Shown here one piece after another: positions 48,684 through 57,229 of a DNA stretch of 64,000 nt. Within the stretch, counting starts at the first letter, position 1. Each line of letters opens with the position of its first letter. The DNA comes from Arthrobacter citreus (GTDB lineage: Bacteria > Bacillota > Bacilli > Bacillales > Bacillaceae_G). The notes under the pieces were generated by a model. That model was not told the origin of the DNA. It saw nothing but the letters and a program-made list of their open reading frames with translations, and did no database searches. Both the position numbers and the translations under genes were made by a program. Location of the stretch: the NCBI GenBank assembly GCA_013200995.1, contig CP053688.1, positions 620,001-684,000 of the forward strand, read 5' to 3'.

Positions 48684-48732
48684 AAAAGGCTGCTCCATAG
48701 TCAGATCACTGACTTGGACAGCCTTTTTTTTA
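48684..48732 (+). terminator. Rho-independent terminator
   Basis: AAAAGGCTGCTCCA/TGGACAGCCTTTT-type stem followed by eight T. Confidence 0.9.
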
Positions 48733-48870
48733 TGATAGAGAATAGAGCCCTCAACATGGCTTTTAGCATCAGCAAAATCAATAACGTAAAATAAGGAAGG
48801 AAAATTAAAATTATAGATGATTATTGGTATTTGGAAACTTAAAATCAATTAAATCCAAAATTACTTAATT

Positions 48871-48899
48871 TTGACATATTTTAACTTCCTTTGTATTAT
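48871..48899 (+). promoter_or_regulatory. SigA-type promoter of dedA
   Basis: TTGACA, 17-base spacer, TATTAT, about 33 bases before the TTG start codon. Confidence 0.75.
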
Positions 48900-48938
48900 C
48901 ATTGTAGTACAAGTTGTTTTTTAGGGAGGAGGATCCTA

Positions 48939-49529
48939 TTGACAAATATCATACATCAGATATTAGATTTTTTTGCATCATTAGGATATTTAGGGGTTGC
49001 ATTAGGATTAATGATTGAAGTTATTCCGAGTGAAATCGTTTTAGCCTATGCTGGTTATCTTGTAGCTGGTGGGCATATAAATTTTGTTGGAGCAGTGGTA
49101 GCAGGCGTAATTGGGGGAACTATTGCACAATTATTTTTATATTGGTTAGGTTATTTTGGTGGTCGACCAATTATTGAAAAATATGGTAAATATATTTTAA
49201 TTAATAAGCATCACCTTGATTTAGCTGAAAAATGGTTTTCGAAATATGGTGTAGGAGTCGTATTTACGGCACGTTTTATTCCAATTGTAAGACATGCTAT
49301 ATCGATTCCAGCAGGACTTGCAAAGATGCCAATAGGTAAATTTAGTCTTTATACAGTAATTGCGATCATTCCATGGTCAATCCTTTTTGTATTAATAGGT
49401 GAGAAACTAGGTAAAAACTGGGAAACTGCTAAGGAAGTATTGACTCCATATACTCCAATGATTGCAGTAATAGCAGCTGCGTTATTAGTTGTGTACTTTT
49501 TAATAAAAAAGTTAGTTTCGAAAAAATAG
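48939..49529 (+). CDS. DedA-family membrane protein
   Basis: 196 residues. The family's core is intact: EVIPSEIVLAYAGYLVAGGH then FTARFIPIVRHAISIPAGL, with the conserved Glu and Arg of DedA proteins, now known as undecaprenyl-phosphate or phospholipid translocases/scramblases. Five to six hydrophobic segments. The start is TTG 48939, eight bases after GGAGGAGG; an upstream in-frame ATG lies before the -10 box and cannot be used. Confidence 0.9.
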   Translation: MTNIIHQILDFFASLGYLGVALGLMIEVIPSEIVLAYAGYLVAGGHINFVGAVVAGVIGGTIAQLFLYWLGYFGGRPIIEKYGKYILINKHHLDLAEKWFSKYGVGVVFTARFIPIVRHAISIPAGLAKMPIGKFSLYTVIAIIPWSILFVLIGEKLGKNWETAKEVLTPYTPMIAVIAAALLVVYFLIKKLVSKK

Positions 49530-49606
49530 AAATTTAAAATAAAAATGATTTGTTTTGCGTGATATTACATATAATATGTTAAATTTCAATTGGAAGGATG
49601 ATTTTT

Positions 49607-49792
49607 ATGTATTCTATGTCGTATGATGTATTAAAATCTGATATTTTAAATACTCTTACAAATGTTCAAAATCAATTAAATTCGGAAGATTATTCTGTAC
49701 ATACAAAAGAACAGCTTCAGAGCCAATTGGAAGTTTATCAATATGTTGATGAATTAAGTGATATGCATTATTTTTATAAAAGTGGATATTAA
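49607..49792 (+). CDS. Small hypothetical protein
   Basis: 61 residues, helical, acidic (LTNVQNQLNSEDYSVHTKEQ). ATG 49607 lies nine bases after GGAAGG; the ATG at 49598 overlaps it. Followed by a compact terminator. Function unknown. Confidence 0.6.
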   Translation: MYSMSYDVLKSDILNTLTNVQNQLNSEDYSVHTKEQLQSQLEVYQYVDELSDMHYFYKSGY

Positions 49793-49796
49793 AAAC

Positions 49797-49823
49797 TGGG
49801 TCACTATAAGTGGCCTTTTTCTT
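49797..49823 (+). terminator. Rho-independent terminator
   Basis: GGTCACT/AGTGGCC stem followed by T. Confidence 0.75.
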
Positions 49824-49978
49824 TATTTATGAATAGTATAAATGCTTACTAAAATAGTAGCTTAAAGCGCTTGTTTATTAGAATTTAGACTTTCTTTTTA
49901 ATAAAGGTTGAAACATATAAAAATGTTTCGTATGCTATTATTGTGTAGGTTTTGTTTTAGAATTAGAGGTGAATTAAA

Positions 49979-50920
49979 ATGCTAAATTTTTATGTTTCAG
50001 ATGCACAAGGGAAACTAAATCAAGTCGACGTAATCGAAAAAGGTTGCTGGATTAATGCAATCAATCCAACAGAGCAAGAAATTCAATATCTAGTTCAAAA
50101 GCTTGACTTAGATTTAGATTTTATTAAAGACCCACTTGATGATGAAGAGCGTTCAAGGATAGAGGTCGAAGGGGAGCACACTCTAATTATTGTTGATATT
50201 CCAATTGTAGCTCATGATGATAATGGGCATACGATTTTTGATACAATACCGATCGGGATGATTATTTCGTCTAATACGTTTGTTACAATCTGTTTAAGTG
50301 AAAATCCAATTTTTGAAAGATTTATTTACCAAAAAGTAAAAGGCTTTTTTACTTTTAAAAAGACGAGATTTGCACTTCAACTGTTGCATACAACTTCAAC
50401 CTATTATTTACGTTATCTTAAACAAATTAATCGCAAAACTAATGAAATTGAAGCTGAATTACATCAATCAACACGAAATCAAGAATTATTCACGATGCTG
50501 AACCTTGAAAAAAGTTTAGTTTATTTTACTACTTCACTGAAATCGAATAAAATCGTCATGCAAAAGATTCTTAAAGGCAATATTTTAAAAATGTATGAAG
50601 ATGATGAAGATTTATTAGAAGATGTTATTATTGAAAATAAACAGGCAATAGAAATGGCAGAGGTTTATAGTAATATCCTAAGTGGGATGATGAACACATT
50701 TGCTTCAGTTATTTCAAATAATTTAAATATTGTAATGAAATTTTTAACTTCTATTACAATTATTTTATCCATTCCAACAATGGTTTCAAGTTTTTATGGA
50801 ATGAACGTTGATAACATACCATTAGCAAAAATACCACATGCATTTCCAATCGTAATTGGTATTTCAGCGATATTGTCAACAACAATTGCATTAATATTTT
50901 GGAAAAAAAGGTACTTTTAA
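49979..50920 (+). CDS. corA: CorA-family magnesium/cobalt transporter
   Basis: 313 residues, the family's length. A soluble N-terminal domain (to about residue 245) and two membrane helices at the end joined by the YGMNVDN loop (GMN selectivity signature near residue 280). A pentameric channel for Mg2+ (or Co2+/Ni2+) uptake. AGAGGTG precedes ATG 49979. Own terminator. Confidence 0.93.
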   Translation: MLNFYVSDAQGKLNQVDVIEKGCWINAINPTEQEIQYLVQKLDLDLDFIKDPLDDEERSRIEVEGEHTLIIVDIPIVAHDDNGHTIFDTIPIGMIISSNTFVTICLSENPIFERFIYQKVKGFFTFKKTRFALQLLHTTSTYYLRYLKQINRKTNEIEAELHQSTRNQELFTMLNLEKSLVYFTTSLKSNKIVMQKILKGNILKMYEDDEDLLEDVIIENKQAIEMAEVYSNILSGMMNTFASVISNNLNIVMKFLTSITIILSIPTMVSSFYGMNVDNIPLAKIPHAFPIVIGISAILSTTIALIFWKKRYF

Positions 50921-50965
50921 CTCACAAAGCCGCCGGTCATTCGGAGGTTTTGTGAGTTTTCATTT
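50921..50965 (+). terminator. Rho-independent terminator
   Basis: CTCACAAAGCC ... GGTTTTGTGAG stem followed by TTTT. Confidence 0.8.
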
Positions 50966-50990
50966 TTAAAAGTACAATGGGAGAGAGAAT

Positions 50991-51878
50991 ATGATTACAA
51001 ACATGAATTTTTACCATTCATTCTTACAAATGAATACTATATTTATTTCGATTGTAGTCGAAGCACTACCATTCATTTTAATCGGAGTATTTATTTCTGG
51101 GATTATTCAAATTTTTATTACTGAAGAAATGTTATATAAAATAATACCGAAGAATAGATATTTAGCAGTTTTAGTTGCTATTTTACTAGGATTTATTTTC
51201 CCAGGTTGTGAGTGTGGAATCGTACCAATCGTAAGTAGATTAATTAAAAAAGGCGTACCTCACTATGTAGCCGTAGCATTTATGTTAACAGGGCCGATTA
51301 TTAATCCAATTGTACTTTTTGCTACATTTATTGCTTTTGGTAATAGTATTCAAATGGTTATTTATCGCGCTGGGGCTGCAATGATTGTTGCTTATATTAT
51401 TGGGATCGTATTATCATATTTGAAAATTGATAATCCATTAAAAAATAATTTAGTGACAATTCCTGTAGACAATTCAGTACCGGTTAAAAAGAAATTATGG
51501 AGCGTTTGTGTACATGCTATTGAAGAATTTTTCTCGATGGGTAAATTCTTAATTTTAGGTGCTTTTATTGCCGCTTTTGTACAAACATTTATACCTACTG
51601 CTACTTTAATGCATATTGGTAATGGACAAGTAGCTAGTATTCTAGTAATGATGGCATTAGCGTTTATCTTATCACTATGCTCTGAAGCTGATGCATTTGT
51701 TGCATCTTCATTTCTAAGTACGTTTTCGTTAAACTCCATCGTCGCATTTATGGTTGTTGGTCCAATGATCGATATAAAAAATACATTAATGTTATTCCAA
51801 CATTTCAAAAGTCGTTATGTATTAATTATTATTGGATTAGTAATTTCTTTAACATTTATCACTACACTATTAATTTAA
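50991..51878 (+). CDS. ycgR: Permease of the YcgR (UPF0718/DUF318) family
   Basis: 295 residues, about eight hydrophobic segments. FPGCECGIVPIVSRLIKKGV near residue 73 and LTGPIINPIVLFATF near 105 are hallmarks of this permease family, as is the LCSEADAFVASSF segment. The next gene, 13 bases on, encodes the cognate DUF1980 partner, the same pair as ycgR-ycgQ in B. subtilis. The transported species is unknown; the partner's histidines suggest a metal. Confidence 0.88.
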   Translation: MITNMNFYHSFLQMNTIFISIVVEALPFILIGVFISGIIQIFITEEMLYKIIPKNRYLAVLVAILLGFIFPGCECGIVPIVSRLIKKGVPHYVAVAFMLTGPIINPIVLFATFIAFGNSIQMVIYRAGAAMIVAYIIGIVLSYLKIDNPLKNNLVTIPVDNSVPVKKKLWSVCVHAIEEFFSMGKFLILGAFIAAFVQTFIPTATLMHIGNGQVASILVMMALAFILSLCSEADAFVASSFLSTFSLNSIVAFMVVGPMIDIKNTLMLFQHFKSRYVLIIIGLVISLTFITTLLI

Positions 51879-51891
51879 AGGGAGAATCGAT

Positions 51892-52788
51892 ATGGCAAGA
51901 GCATATGTACTTTTAGGATTTACCTTCTTTTTAATGCAATTGCATATTAAGGGTACGATCTCAAAATATATTAATATGAAATACTCTTATTTATCTCTGA
52001 CAGCTGGGATATTATTTGCTTTTTTAACGATAATACAAGTTATTCATGTTTTAAGGACTAGTCGTGATGAAGGTGAAAACCATGATCATGACCACGACCA
52101 CAATCATAGTCATTCTCATGATCATCAATGTGATCATACTTGTGTGCATGGGCATGTTCATAAAGAAGCAAAAGGCTTTAAAAAGATGTTAAATGGATTA
52201 GTCTTTATTTTCCCATTATTTACAGGTATTTTCTTACCTGTTGCCACTTTAGATTCTACAATTGTTCATGCAAAAGGCTTCCATTTTCCTGTTTCTGAAC
52301 CAGGAAATAATGATCCATTTATGGAAAGACAATATTTAAAACCTGATTTAAGTATTTATTATGGACAAGAAGGCTATCAACAATTAATTAAACAAGAATC
52401 AAAAGAATATATTAATAAACAAAGTATCGTTTTGAATGATTATGACTTTCTTAAAGGAATGGAAGTTTTATATGATGAGCCTGGAAAGTATTTAGGAAAA
52501 CAACTAACTTATAAAGGTTTTATTTATCATGAAAAAAGCTTAAATAAAAATCAAGTTTTCTTATTTAGGTTTGGAATCATTCACTGTGTCGCTGATTCAG
52601 GTGTATATGGATTGCTTATTAACTTACCTGATAATCAAAAGTTTAAAAATGATCAGTGGATTGAGGTTACAGGTAATATACAACAAATGTACTATCAACC
52701 ATTTAAAGTTAATATTCCTTATGTAGAAGCGACCAAAATTAAGGAGATTCAACCACCAAAAGATGAATATGTTTATCGTAATAAATAA
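51892..52788 (+). CDS. ycgQ: TIGR03943/DUF1980 permease partner (YcgQ) with His-rich loop
   Basis: 298 residues. Two membrane helices near the N-terminus (residues 5-20, 34-55), then a cytosolic or extracellular loop very rich in His and Asp (HDHDHDHNHSHSHDHQCDH then TCVHGHVH), a third helix near 100-120 and a C-terminal beta-rich domain with the family's FRFGIIHCVADSGVYGLL. The His-rich stretch should bind transition metals. It follows ycgR with GGGAGAA upstream; one operon. Confidence 0.88.
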   Translation: MARAYVLLGFTFFLMQLHIKGTISKYINMKYSYLSLTAGILFAFLTIIQVIHVLRTSRDEGENHDHDHDHNHSHSHDHQCDHTCVHGHVHKEAKGFKKMLNGLVFIFPLFTGIFLPVATLDSTIVHAKGFHFPVSEPGNNDPFMERQYLKPDLSIYYGQEGYQQLIKQESKEYINKQSIVLNDYDFLKGMEVLYDEPGKYLGKQLTYKGFIYHEKSLNKNQVFLFRFGIIHCVADSGVYGLLINLPDNQKFKNDQWIEVTGNIQQMYYQPFKVNIPYVEATKIKEIQPPKDEYVYRNK

Positions 52789-52789
52789 A

Positions 52790-52816
52790 ATGAGCCCAAA
52801 TGGCTCATTTTTTTTA
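52790..52816 (+). terminator. Rho-independent terminator
   Basis: AAAATGAGCC/GGCTCATTTT stem followed by T. Confidence 0.9.
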
Positions 52817-52994
52817 CATTTTTGGTTAAATAACTAAACAATTCATTTAAAAACAAGGATTTTAAAAATTTCACTTACCGAAATTAGAAAAATAATTAAA
52901 AAAACTTGTTTATATCTAGACATGTACACATTCAATATTTAAATTTTTACGTATGTTATAAATGTACAATAAATAATTATAGAGGTGTTTTTAA

Positions 52995-53285
52995 ATGTGG
53001 GGATTTTGTGGTTGCAATCGTAGAGAAGAGAGAGAAGAAGTATCTCCAGCAAGAGATATGAGAGAGTTTGTTGAAGTTCGTAGACCATGTTGTGAATGCA
53101 AAGAAGAACGAGTTATGGCTGAAAACACGGAAAACAATCGACGCAGAGGATGCGGATGCAAAAGAAACAGAAGAAACAATATGGTTTCACCTGCTGAAAG
53201 CTCATTCTGCCAAACACAATTAGAAGCTGCAAGAAACGGATGCGTAGTTAATCCGTTAACTAACTTCAGCCGTTGCAATATGTAA
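52995..53285 (+). CDS. Cys- and Arg-rich small protein, possibly spore-associated
   Basis: 96 residues with eleven Cys (CGCN, CCECK, GCGCK, single ones later) and many Arg/Glu. No signal peptide or membrane segment. The spacing of Cys pairs and basic clusters (RRRGCGCKRNRRN) recalls spore coat or exosporium structural proteins, but no family match can be stated; a zinc- or nucleic-acid-binding protein is an alternative. GAGGTG precedes the start; the next gene is SpoIIP, which agrees with a sporulation setting. Confidence 0.6.
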   Translation: MWGFCGCNRREEREEVSPARDMREFVEVRRPCCECKEERVMAENTENNRRRGCGCKRNRRNNMVSPAESSFCQTQLEAARNGCVVNPLTNFSRCNM

Positions 53286-53323
53286 TTTAAAACTTAGAAA
53301 ACAATATACGAACAATGATTTAG

Positions 53324-53353
53324 GAGGTGCTATTTTGGCATCTCTTTTTTTAT
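53324..53353 (+). terminator. Rho-independent terminator
   Basis: GAGGTGC/GCATCTC stem followed by seven T. Confidence 0.85.
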
Positions 53354-53480
53354 TTTTCATTTAAAATGGATCGTCTAGAAAATAATTTTATAAAGAGTTT
53401 AGTCGAATATTAAAATGAATTAATAAATTTTCAATTCTATTTCATAGAGCTTGTACATACGTTTTATTAGAGGTGATTCA

Positions 53481-54608
53481 ATGAGACAATCAATTTATAT
53501 TAAATCTATAAATCTTAAACGTGTGACGGCAAGTGTCTTCGTAGGCATTGTCTTATTATTTTTGTTGGCAAGTTTATTTGTAACATCAATGAAAAATACA
53601 AAATCATACTATATTCATCAATGGTTCGAAAAAATGAGTTATGAAGGATTTATTAAAGCATTTGAGTACGAAAACGGTCACTTTAAGTTAGGTAACGAAT
53701 CGAAAAAAGATGGACAACCTATCACGAATATACTTTTTTCGTTTATTACAAATATTAGACTGTATGACCCAAAAAGTTTATTAGTTCATGAAATATCTAG
53801 CATGACAAAATTTGAAAATAATATTTTAGTTGCCGGTGAAGGGATTGATTTTACAAATCTACCAATCGAATCGAGTTTAACATTGGCAGAAATTAACCAA
53901 AATCCAAATGTTAAAGATCCAGTAAATGAGCCAATTAAAAATCCAGCTAATCCACCATCAAAAACGACAAATGGAAAAGATGTATTTTTTATTTACCACA
54001 CGCATAGTTGGGAATCTTTTCTACCTTTAATTCCTGGTGCAAAGGAACCTAATCAAGCATCATCTCCGAAAGTAAATGTAAGTTTATTAGGTGAACGGTT
54101 GAAAAATAATTTAGAAGCAAATGGAATTGGTGCAATAGATGATAAAACGAATATTGGAGCTGAATTAACGAAAAGACATTGGGATTGGGGAAAATCATAT
54201 AAAATGTCTAGACTGGTTGTACAAAATGCCCTTTCACAAGATAAGGATTTAAATTATCTAATTGACATTCATCGTGATGATCAAAGGGGTAAAGTGACAA
54301 CTACCGAGATAAATGGTCAAAAATATGCAAAACTATACTTTATTGTTGGTGTAGAAAACAAAAATTATCAAAAGAATTTAGCTTTAGCAAAAGATTTAAA
54401 TAGTGAAATCATGAAATTTAACAAAGGATTAACACGCGGAATTTATAGTAAAAACTATAAACAAGGGAATGGAGTATACAACCAAGACTTATCTCCTAAC
54501 TCGATTTTAATAGAAGTCGGTGGAGTTGATAATACATTACCTGAACTATACCGAACAATTGACTTGCTTTCAGATATTTTAAGCAAATACTATTGGGATC
54601 ATCAGTAA
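53481..54608 (+). CDS. spoIIP: SpoIIP-family sporulation amidase
   Basis: 375 residues. One N-terminal membrane helix (about residues 20-40), a linker, then the SpoIIP amidase domain: FFIYHTHSWESFLP near residue 168 (His and Glu ligands), LIDIHRDDQRG near 256 (His), and NSILIEVGGVDNTLPE near 338 (Glu). With SpoIID and SpoIIM it degrades septal peptidoglycan in engulfment. ATG 53481 has GAGGTG upstream. CATACGTT just before the start resembles a SigE -10 box. Not beside gpr as in B. subtilis, so this may be a paralogue. Confidence 0.9.
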   Translation: MRQSIYIKSINLKRVTASVFVGIVLLFLLASLFVTSMKNTKSYYIHQWFEKMSYEGFIKAFEYENGHFKLGNESKKDGQPITNILFSFITNIRLYDPKSLLVHEISSMTKFENNILVAGEGIDFTNLPIESSLTLAEINQNPNVKDPVNEPIKNPANPPSKTTNGKDVFFIYHTHSWESFLPLIPGAKEPNQASSPKVNVSLLGERLKNNLEANGIGAIDDKTNIGAELTKRHWDWGKSYKMSRLVVQNALSQDKDLNYLIDIHRDDQRGKVTTTEINGQKYAKLYFIVGVENKNYQKNLALAKDLNSEIMKFNKGLTRGIYSKNYKQGNGVYNQDLSPNSILIEVGGVDNTLPELYRTIDLLSDILSKYYWDHQ

Positions 54609-54626
54609 AAATAAGGGAACGACTAA

Positions 54627-54661
54627 TAGAGGGTGTCCTAAGGGGCATCCTCATTTTTTTA
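54627..54661 (+). terminator. Rho-independent terminator
   Basis: GAGGGTGTCC/GGGGCATCCTC-type stem followed by T. Confidence 0.85.
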
Positions 54662-54675
54662 TTTATAGAGTGAAG

Positions 54676-54851
54676 TGCAATTAAAAAGCCTGGGCTATGC
54701 AAATAAAACAGTGAAATATGTAAATAAGGAATCAGAAACTGTAAATAAAGTTTTAAGTACAAATAAAAATAGTGAAACTGCAATTAAAATTAACGAAGCT
54801 TCAAATAAAAGGAGAAAAACTGCAATTAATTTCCCAGAAAACCCAAATTAG
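54676..54851 (+). repeat. Degenerate 21-bp tandem repeat, nine units
   Basis: Cores of the type T(G/A/T)(C/T)AA(A/T)TAAA start at 54676, 54698, 54719, 54740, 54758, 54779, 54800, 54821 and 54842, i.e. every 21 bases with one 22 and one 18. The start-less frame across it reads as a seven-residue repeat (ANK..., VNK..., TNK...). Confidence 0.7.
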
Positions 54852-55026
54852 ATCGGCTAATACCTATACTGGTTATGGTAACTCGCAATTAATAATAGCT
54901 ATATTAAAATGGAAAATTCATAAGTATGCTCTAAATCTTTCTAAACTCTCTAAAAAAGTGTTGGAATCTACCGAAAAACAAGAAATGGATATCATAAAAT
55001 CAATCCTCCTTGAAAAACACCACTAA
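54772..55026 (+). pseudogene. Open frame over the tandem repeat, possible gene remnant
   Basis: An 84-codon frame. Its first 20 codons lie in the tandem repeat and have no ribosome binding site. The later part (NLSKLSKKVLESTEKQEMDI) reads like genuine protein, suggesting the tail of a decayed gene rather than a working one. Confidence 0.3.
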
Positions 55027-55070
55027 AATCCCATCCAATTTAAGCTCAACAATGTTTCTTGAATTCAAAT

Positions 55071-55121
55071 TGGGGGCGACTACTTGTCAGTTACGTTGAC
55101 TGTTAGTTACCCCACTTTTTT
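55071..55121 (+). terminator. Terminator-like hairpin
   Basis: TGGGG ... CCCCA outer stem with an inner paired region (CAGTtacgttgACTG), followed by seven T. Confidence 0.65.
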
Positions 55122-55208
55122 TATCTTATCCCATCGCTAACATATCCTTCATTAAATTGTAAAGAATAGATAGTAAATAGATTTTTAATCGTAGCTGGAG
55201 GGATCGAT

Positions 55209-55592
55209 ATGAAGAGAGGGTTTATTGTCATTTTGTTAACGTGTTTAATTGTAGCCTCGAAACCGGCTAGTTCGTTTGCAGTTCAGAATGAAGTGTTAGA
55301 GGATGCGGTATTATCAATCTTATTTCCTAGTATAAATAGTCGTTTATATAAAATTTTTGGTCCAGGTGAACAATATAATTGTGCGGCAATCACGAATATA
55401 AAAAAGAAGTATAATGGTACATACGTATTTGAAGCAACTATTCAACTTGTAGCATATAAACAAAATCAGCAGCCACCTTACACTCTAGTTAAATTTAATT
55501 TTACAAATGATAATGGTGAGTGGAATATTCGTTCTGTTACGCAAGAACCAATTCAAACAAAAACAACTTCTACATGTAGACCACCTGTTTAA
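55209..55592 (+). CDS. DUF3888-domain secreted protein
   Basis: 127 residues. A signal peptide (residues 1-24, MKRGFIVILLTCLIVAS then SSFA) with likely cleavage after SFA. The mature part (LEDAVLSILFPSINSRLYKI, YNCAAITNIKKKY) matches the DUF3888 pattern; two Cys (NCAA and TCRPPV) may pair. It should be secreted; function unknown. GGAGGG precedes ATG 55209. Confidence 0.75.
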   Translation: MKRGFIVILLTCLIVASKPASSFAVQNEVLEDAVLSILFPSINSRLYKIFGPGEQYNCAAITNIKKKYNGTYVFEATIQLVAYKQNQQPPYTLVKFNFTNDNGEWNIRSVTQEPIQTKTTSTCRPPV

Positions 55593-55736
55593 CGAATTTA
55601 AAAGGTTGAAAAAGTGATATTTTGGTAAAAAATGTAAAACTATATAGGTAAAAAAAAATGAAATTTATCATTTTAGATGATAAAATTAGTATAAAATATG
55701 ATATGATAAAGAAAAAATTTAAAGGTGGCAATATCG

Positions 55737-56507
55737 TTGGCGGGAATTGATTCAATAAAGGAGATTATCTATATATATGGTGATAAGCATAATCATTGCT
55801 TTATAACATCTGGAATAAATTATAAAGAGTTTGTTCAAGGACTTCCTTTTCCACTTCAAAACATTCTTTTGCTAAAACACGATATTCAATGGTCTGATTT
55901 TAATTTAAATTCCTCTTTTTATTATGTAGAAAGAGAGGATATTAATAAATTTATAATGGAACATGACGAGCATGAAGATCTTTGTTGGATTGATTTTGAA
56001 GAATTAGCAGATTTAGACGAATTAGAGCCTAAAGAAATAGCAGAATTACTTTATCTTGCTCACAAAAAAGAACCATTACAAAAACCATTTATACCTAGAC
56101 TAAATAATTCTTTTGCATACATGAATATAAGTGACGGAATGTACCAAAAGGTCTATTATAAACGAATTAATGATTTTATCTTTATGCTTTGTAATGTTAT
56201 TTCTTATAAAATTACTCAACTTCAGAGACGAAGTATAAATATATTTAATCGTTCAAAACAAGTTAATCCAATCAATATTAAATTAATGTTGACTTTATAT
56301 CCGTTAATGGAAGATGGATTAATTATTGATTTGAGTGAGCGTGTTGAAAATAGAAAAGTGATAGAAATCCCAATTTTCCGTGTGGATTTTTATTCTGGTG
56401 TAGATGAAGTTTTAGAAAATGTAGAAGATTATCGTGAACTGACAAATCATATAGCAAATTTAAGTTATTCGAAGAAAGATGATGAATGGACAGTAGTTGA
56501 AGTTTAA
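55737..56507 (+). CDS. Hypothetical acidic protein
   Basis: 256 residues from TTG 55737, which has AAAGGTGG eight bases upstream; the frame begins at GTG 55725 inside that site. Strongly acidic middle (MEHDEHEDLCWIDFEELADL) and a basic centre (RRSINIFNRSKQ). Soluble, no catalytic motif seen. It resembles uncharacterised Bacillus cytosolic proteins. Followed by a terminator. Confidence 0.65.
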   Translation: MAGIDSIKEIIYIYGDKHNHCFITSGINYKEFVQGLPFPLQNILLLKHDIQWSDFNLNSSFYYVEREDINKFIMEHDEHEDLCWIDFEELADLDELEPKEIAELLYLAHKKEPLQKPFIPRLNNSFAYMNISDGMYQKVYYKRINDFIFMLCNVISYKITQLQRRSINIFNRSKQVNPINIKLMLTLYPLMEDGLIIDLSERVENRKVIEIPIFRVDFYSGVDEVLENVEDYRELTNHIANLSYSKKDDEWTVVEV

Positions 56508-56641
56508 AGGATTTTATTCTGTAAACAATGTTGATAATCGTGGGATTGTAAAAACGAAAATCATTCATTTATCGCAAGAATTCTTTAAGGGGAATTCTTT
56601 AAGGCCCTTTCAATTTACTCTTGAAATTCCAAAAGTTTGAA

Positions 56642-56665
56642 AGGACCTTAAAGGTCTTTTTTTTT
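56642..56665 (+). terminator. Rho-independent terminator
   Basis: AGGACCTT/AAGGTCTT stem followed by nine T. Confidence 0.85.
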
Positions 56666-56683
56666 GCTTTTTTAAATCTATTG

Positions 56684-57046
56684 TTAAAGAATCGCACTTA
56701 AGACGATTAATAAATTATAAAAAATAGTGACGATTACCGAAAATAATCCAAAACCAATTGCTGTATAACCTAAAGTGGAGTGACCTTTTGTTACACTGTA
56801 AATACCAATAGCAATTCCAATGATCCCAAACAGTACAGGCATTAAAAATAACGAAAATAGTGAAAAAAATAAAGCTACGTATCCAATTACAATTCCAGTT
56901 GCATGAGATTTATCTGAAGTCGTGTCTGTATAAAAAACATCCCTCGTCGGATAAAACTCTGCACTATATTCTTCGTTGTGATCATTGTTATCATTAGGTA
57001 AATTGTGATTATGTTTTTGTTCATTATGCTTTCTATGACGATACAT
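56684..57046 (-). CDS. DUF4190-like membrane protein
   Basis: 120 residues: a hydrophilic His/Asn-rich N-terminus (HRKHNEQKHNHNLPNDNNDH) followed by two membrane segments (about residues 50-80 and 92-117) with the GYVALFFSLFSLFL and GIIGIAIGIYSVTKG pattern of DUF4190 proteins. Function unknown; the N-terminal His could bind metal. ATG 57046 has an AGGAG-type site (AAAGGAGTG). Divergent from fhs. Confidence 0.75.
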   Translation of the reverse strand: MYRHRKHNEQKHNHNLPNDNNDHNEEYSAEFYPTRDVFYTDTTSDKSHATGIVIGYVALFFSLFSLFLMPVLFGIIGIAIGIYSVTKGHSTLGYTAIGFGLFSVIVTIFYNLLIVLSAIL

Positions 57047-57229
57047 AAATTAACACTCCTTTCTTTTAATGCCTTACCTCTAGTATGTGACTAAGAATTA
57101 CGATGATAAGTAGTAAGTATTAGTAATTTTTGAAAGAAATGAATAAAGAATTTCGAATATTAGAAAATGAATTTAAAGTAAAATTATGCTATAATTTTTG
57201 GTATAAAGAATGCAATTGGAGATGAGTGA

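Noticed and set aside
51392..51808. Minus-strand 138-codon frame opposite ycgR
   Set aside because: Mirror frame of a well-conserved permease gene, no start signals.
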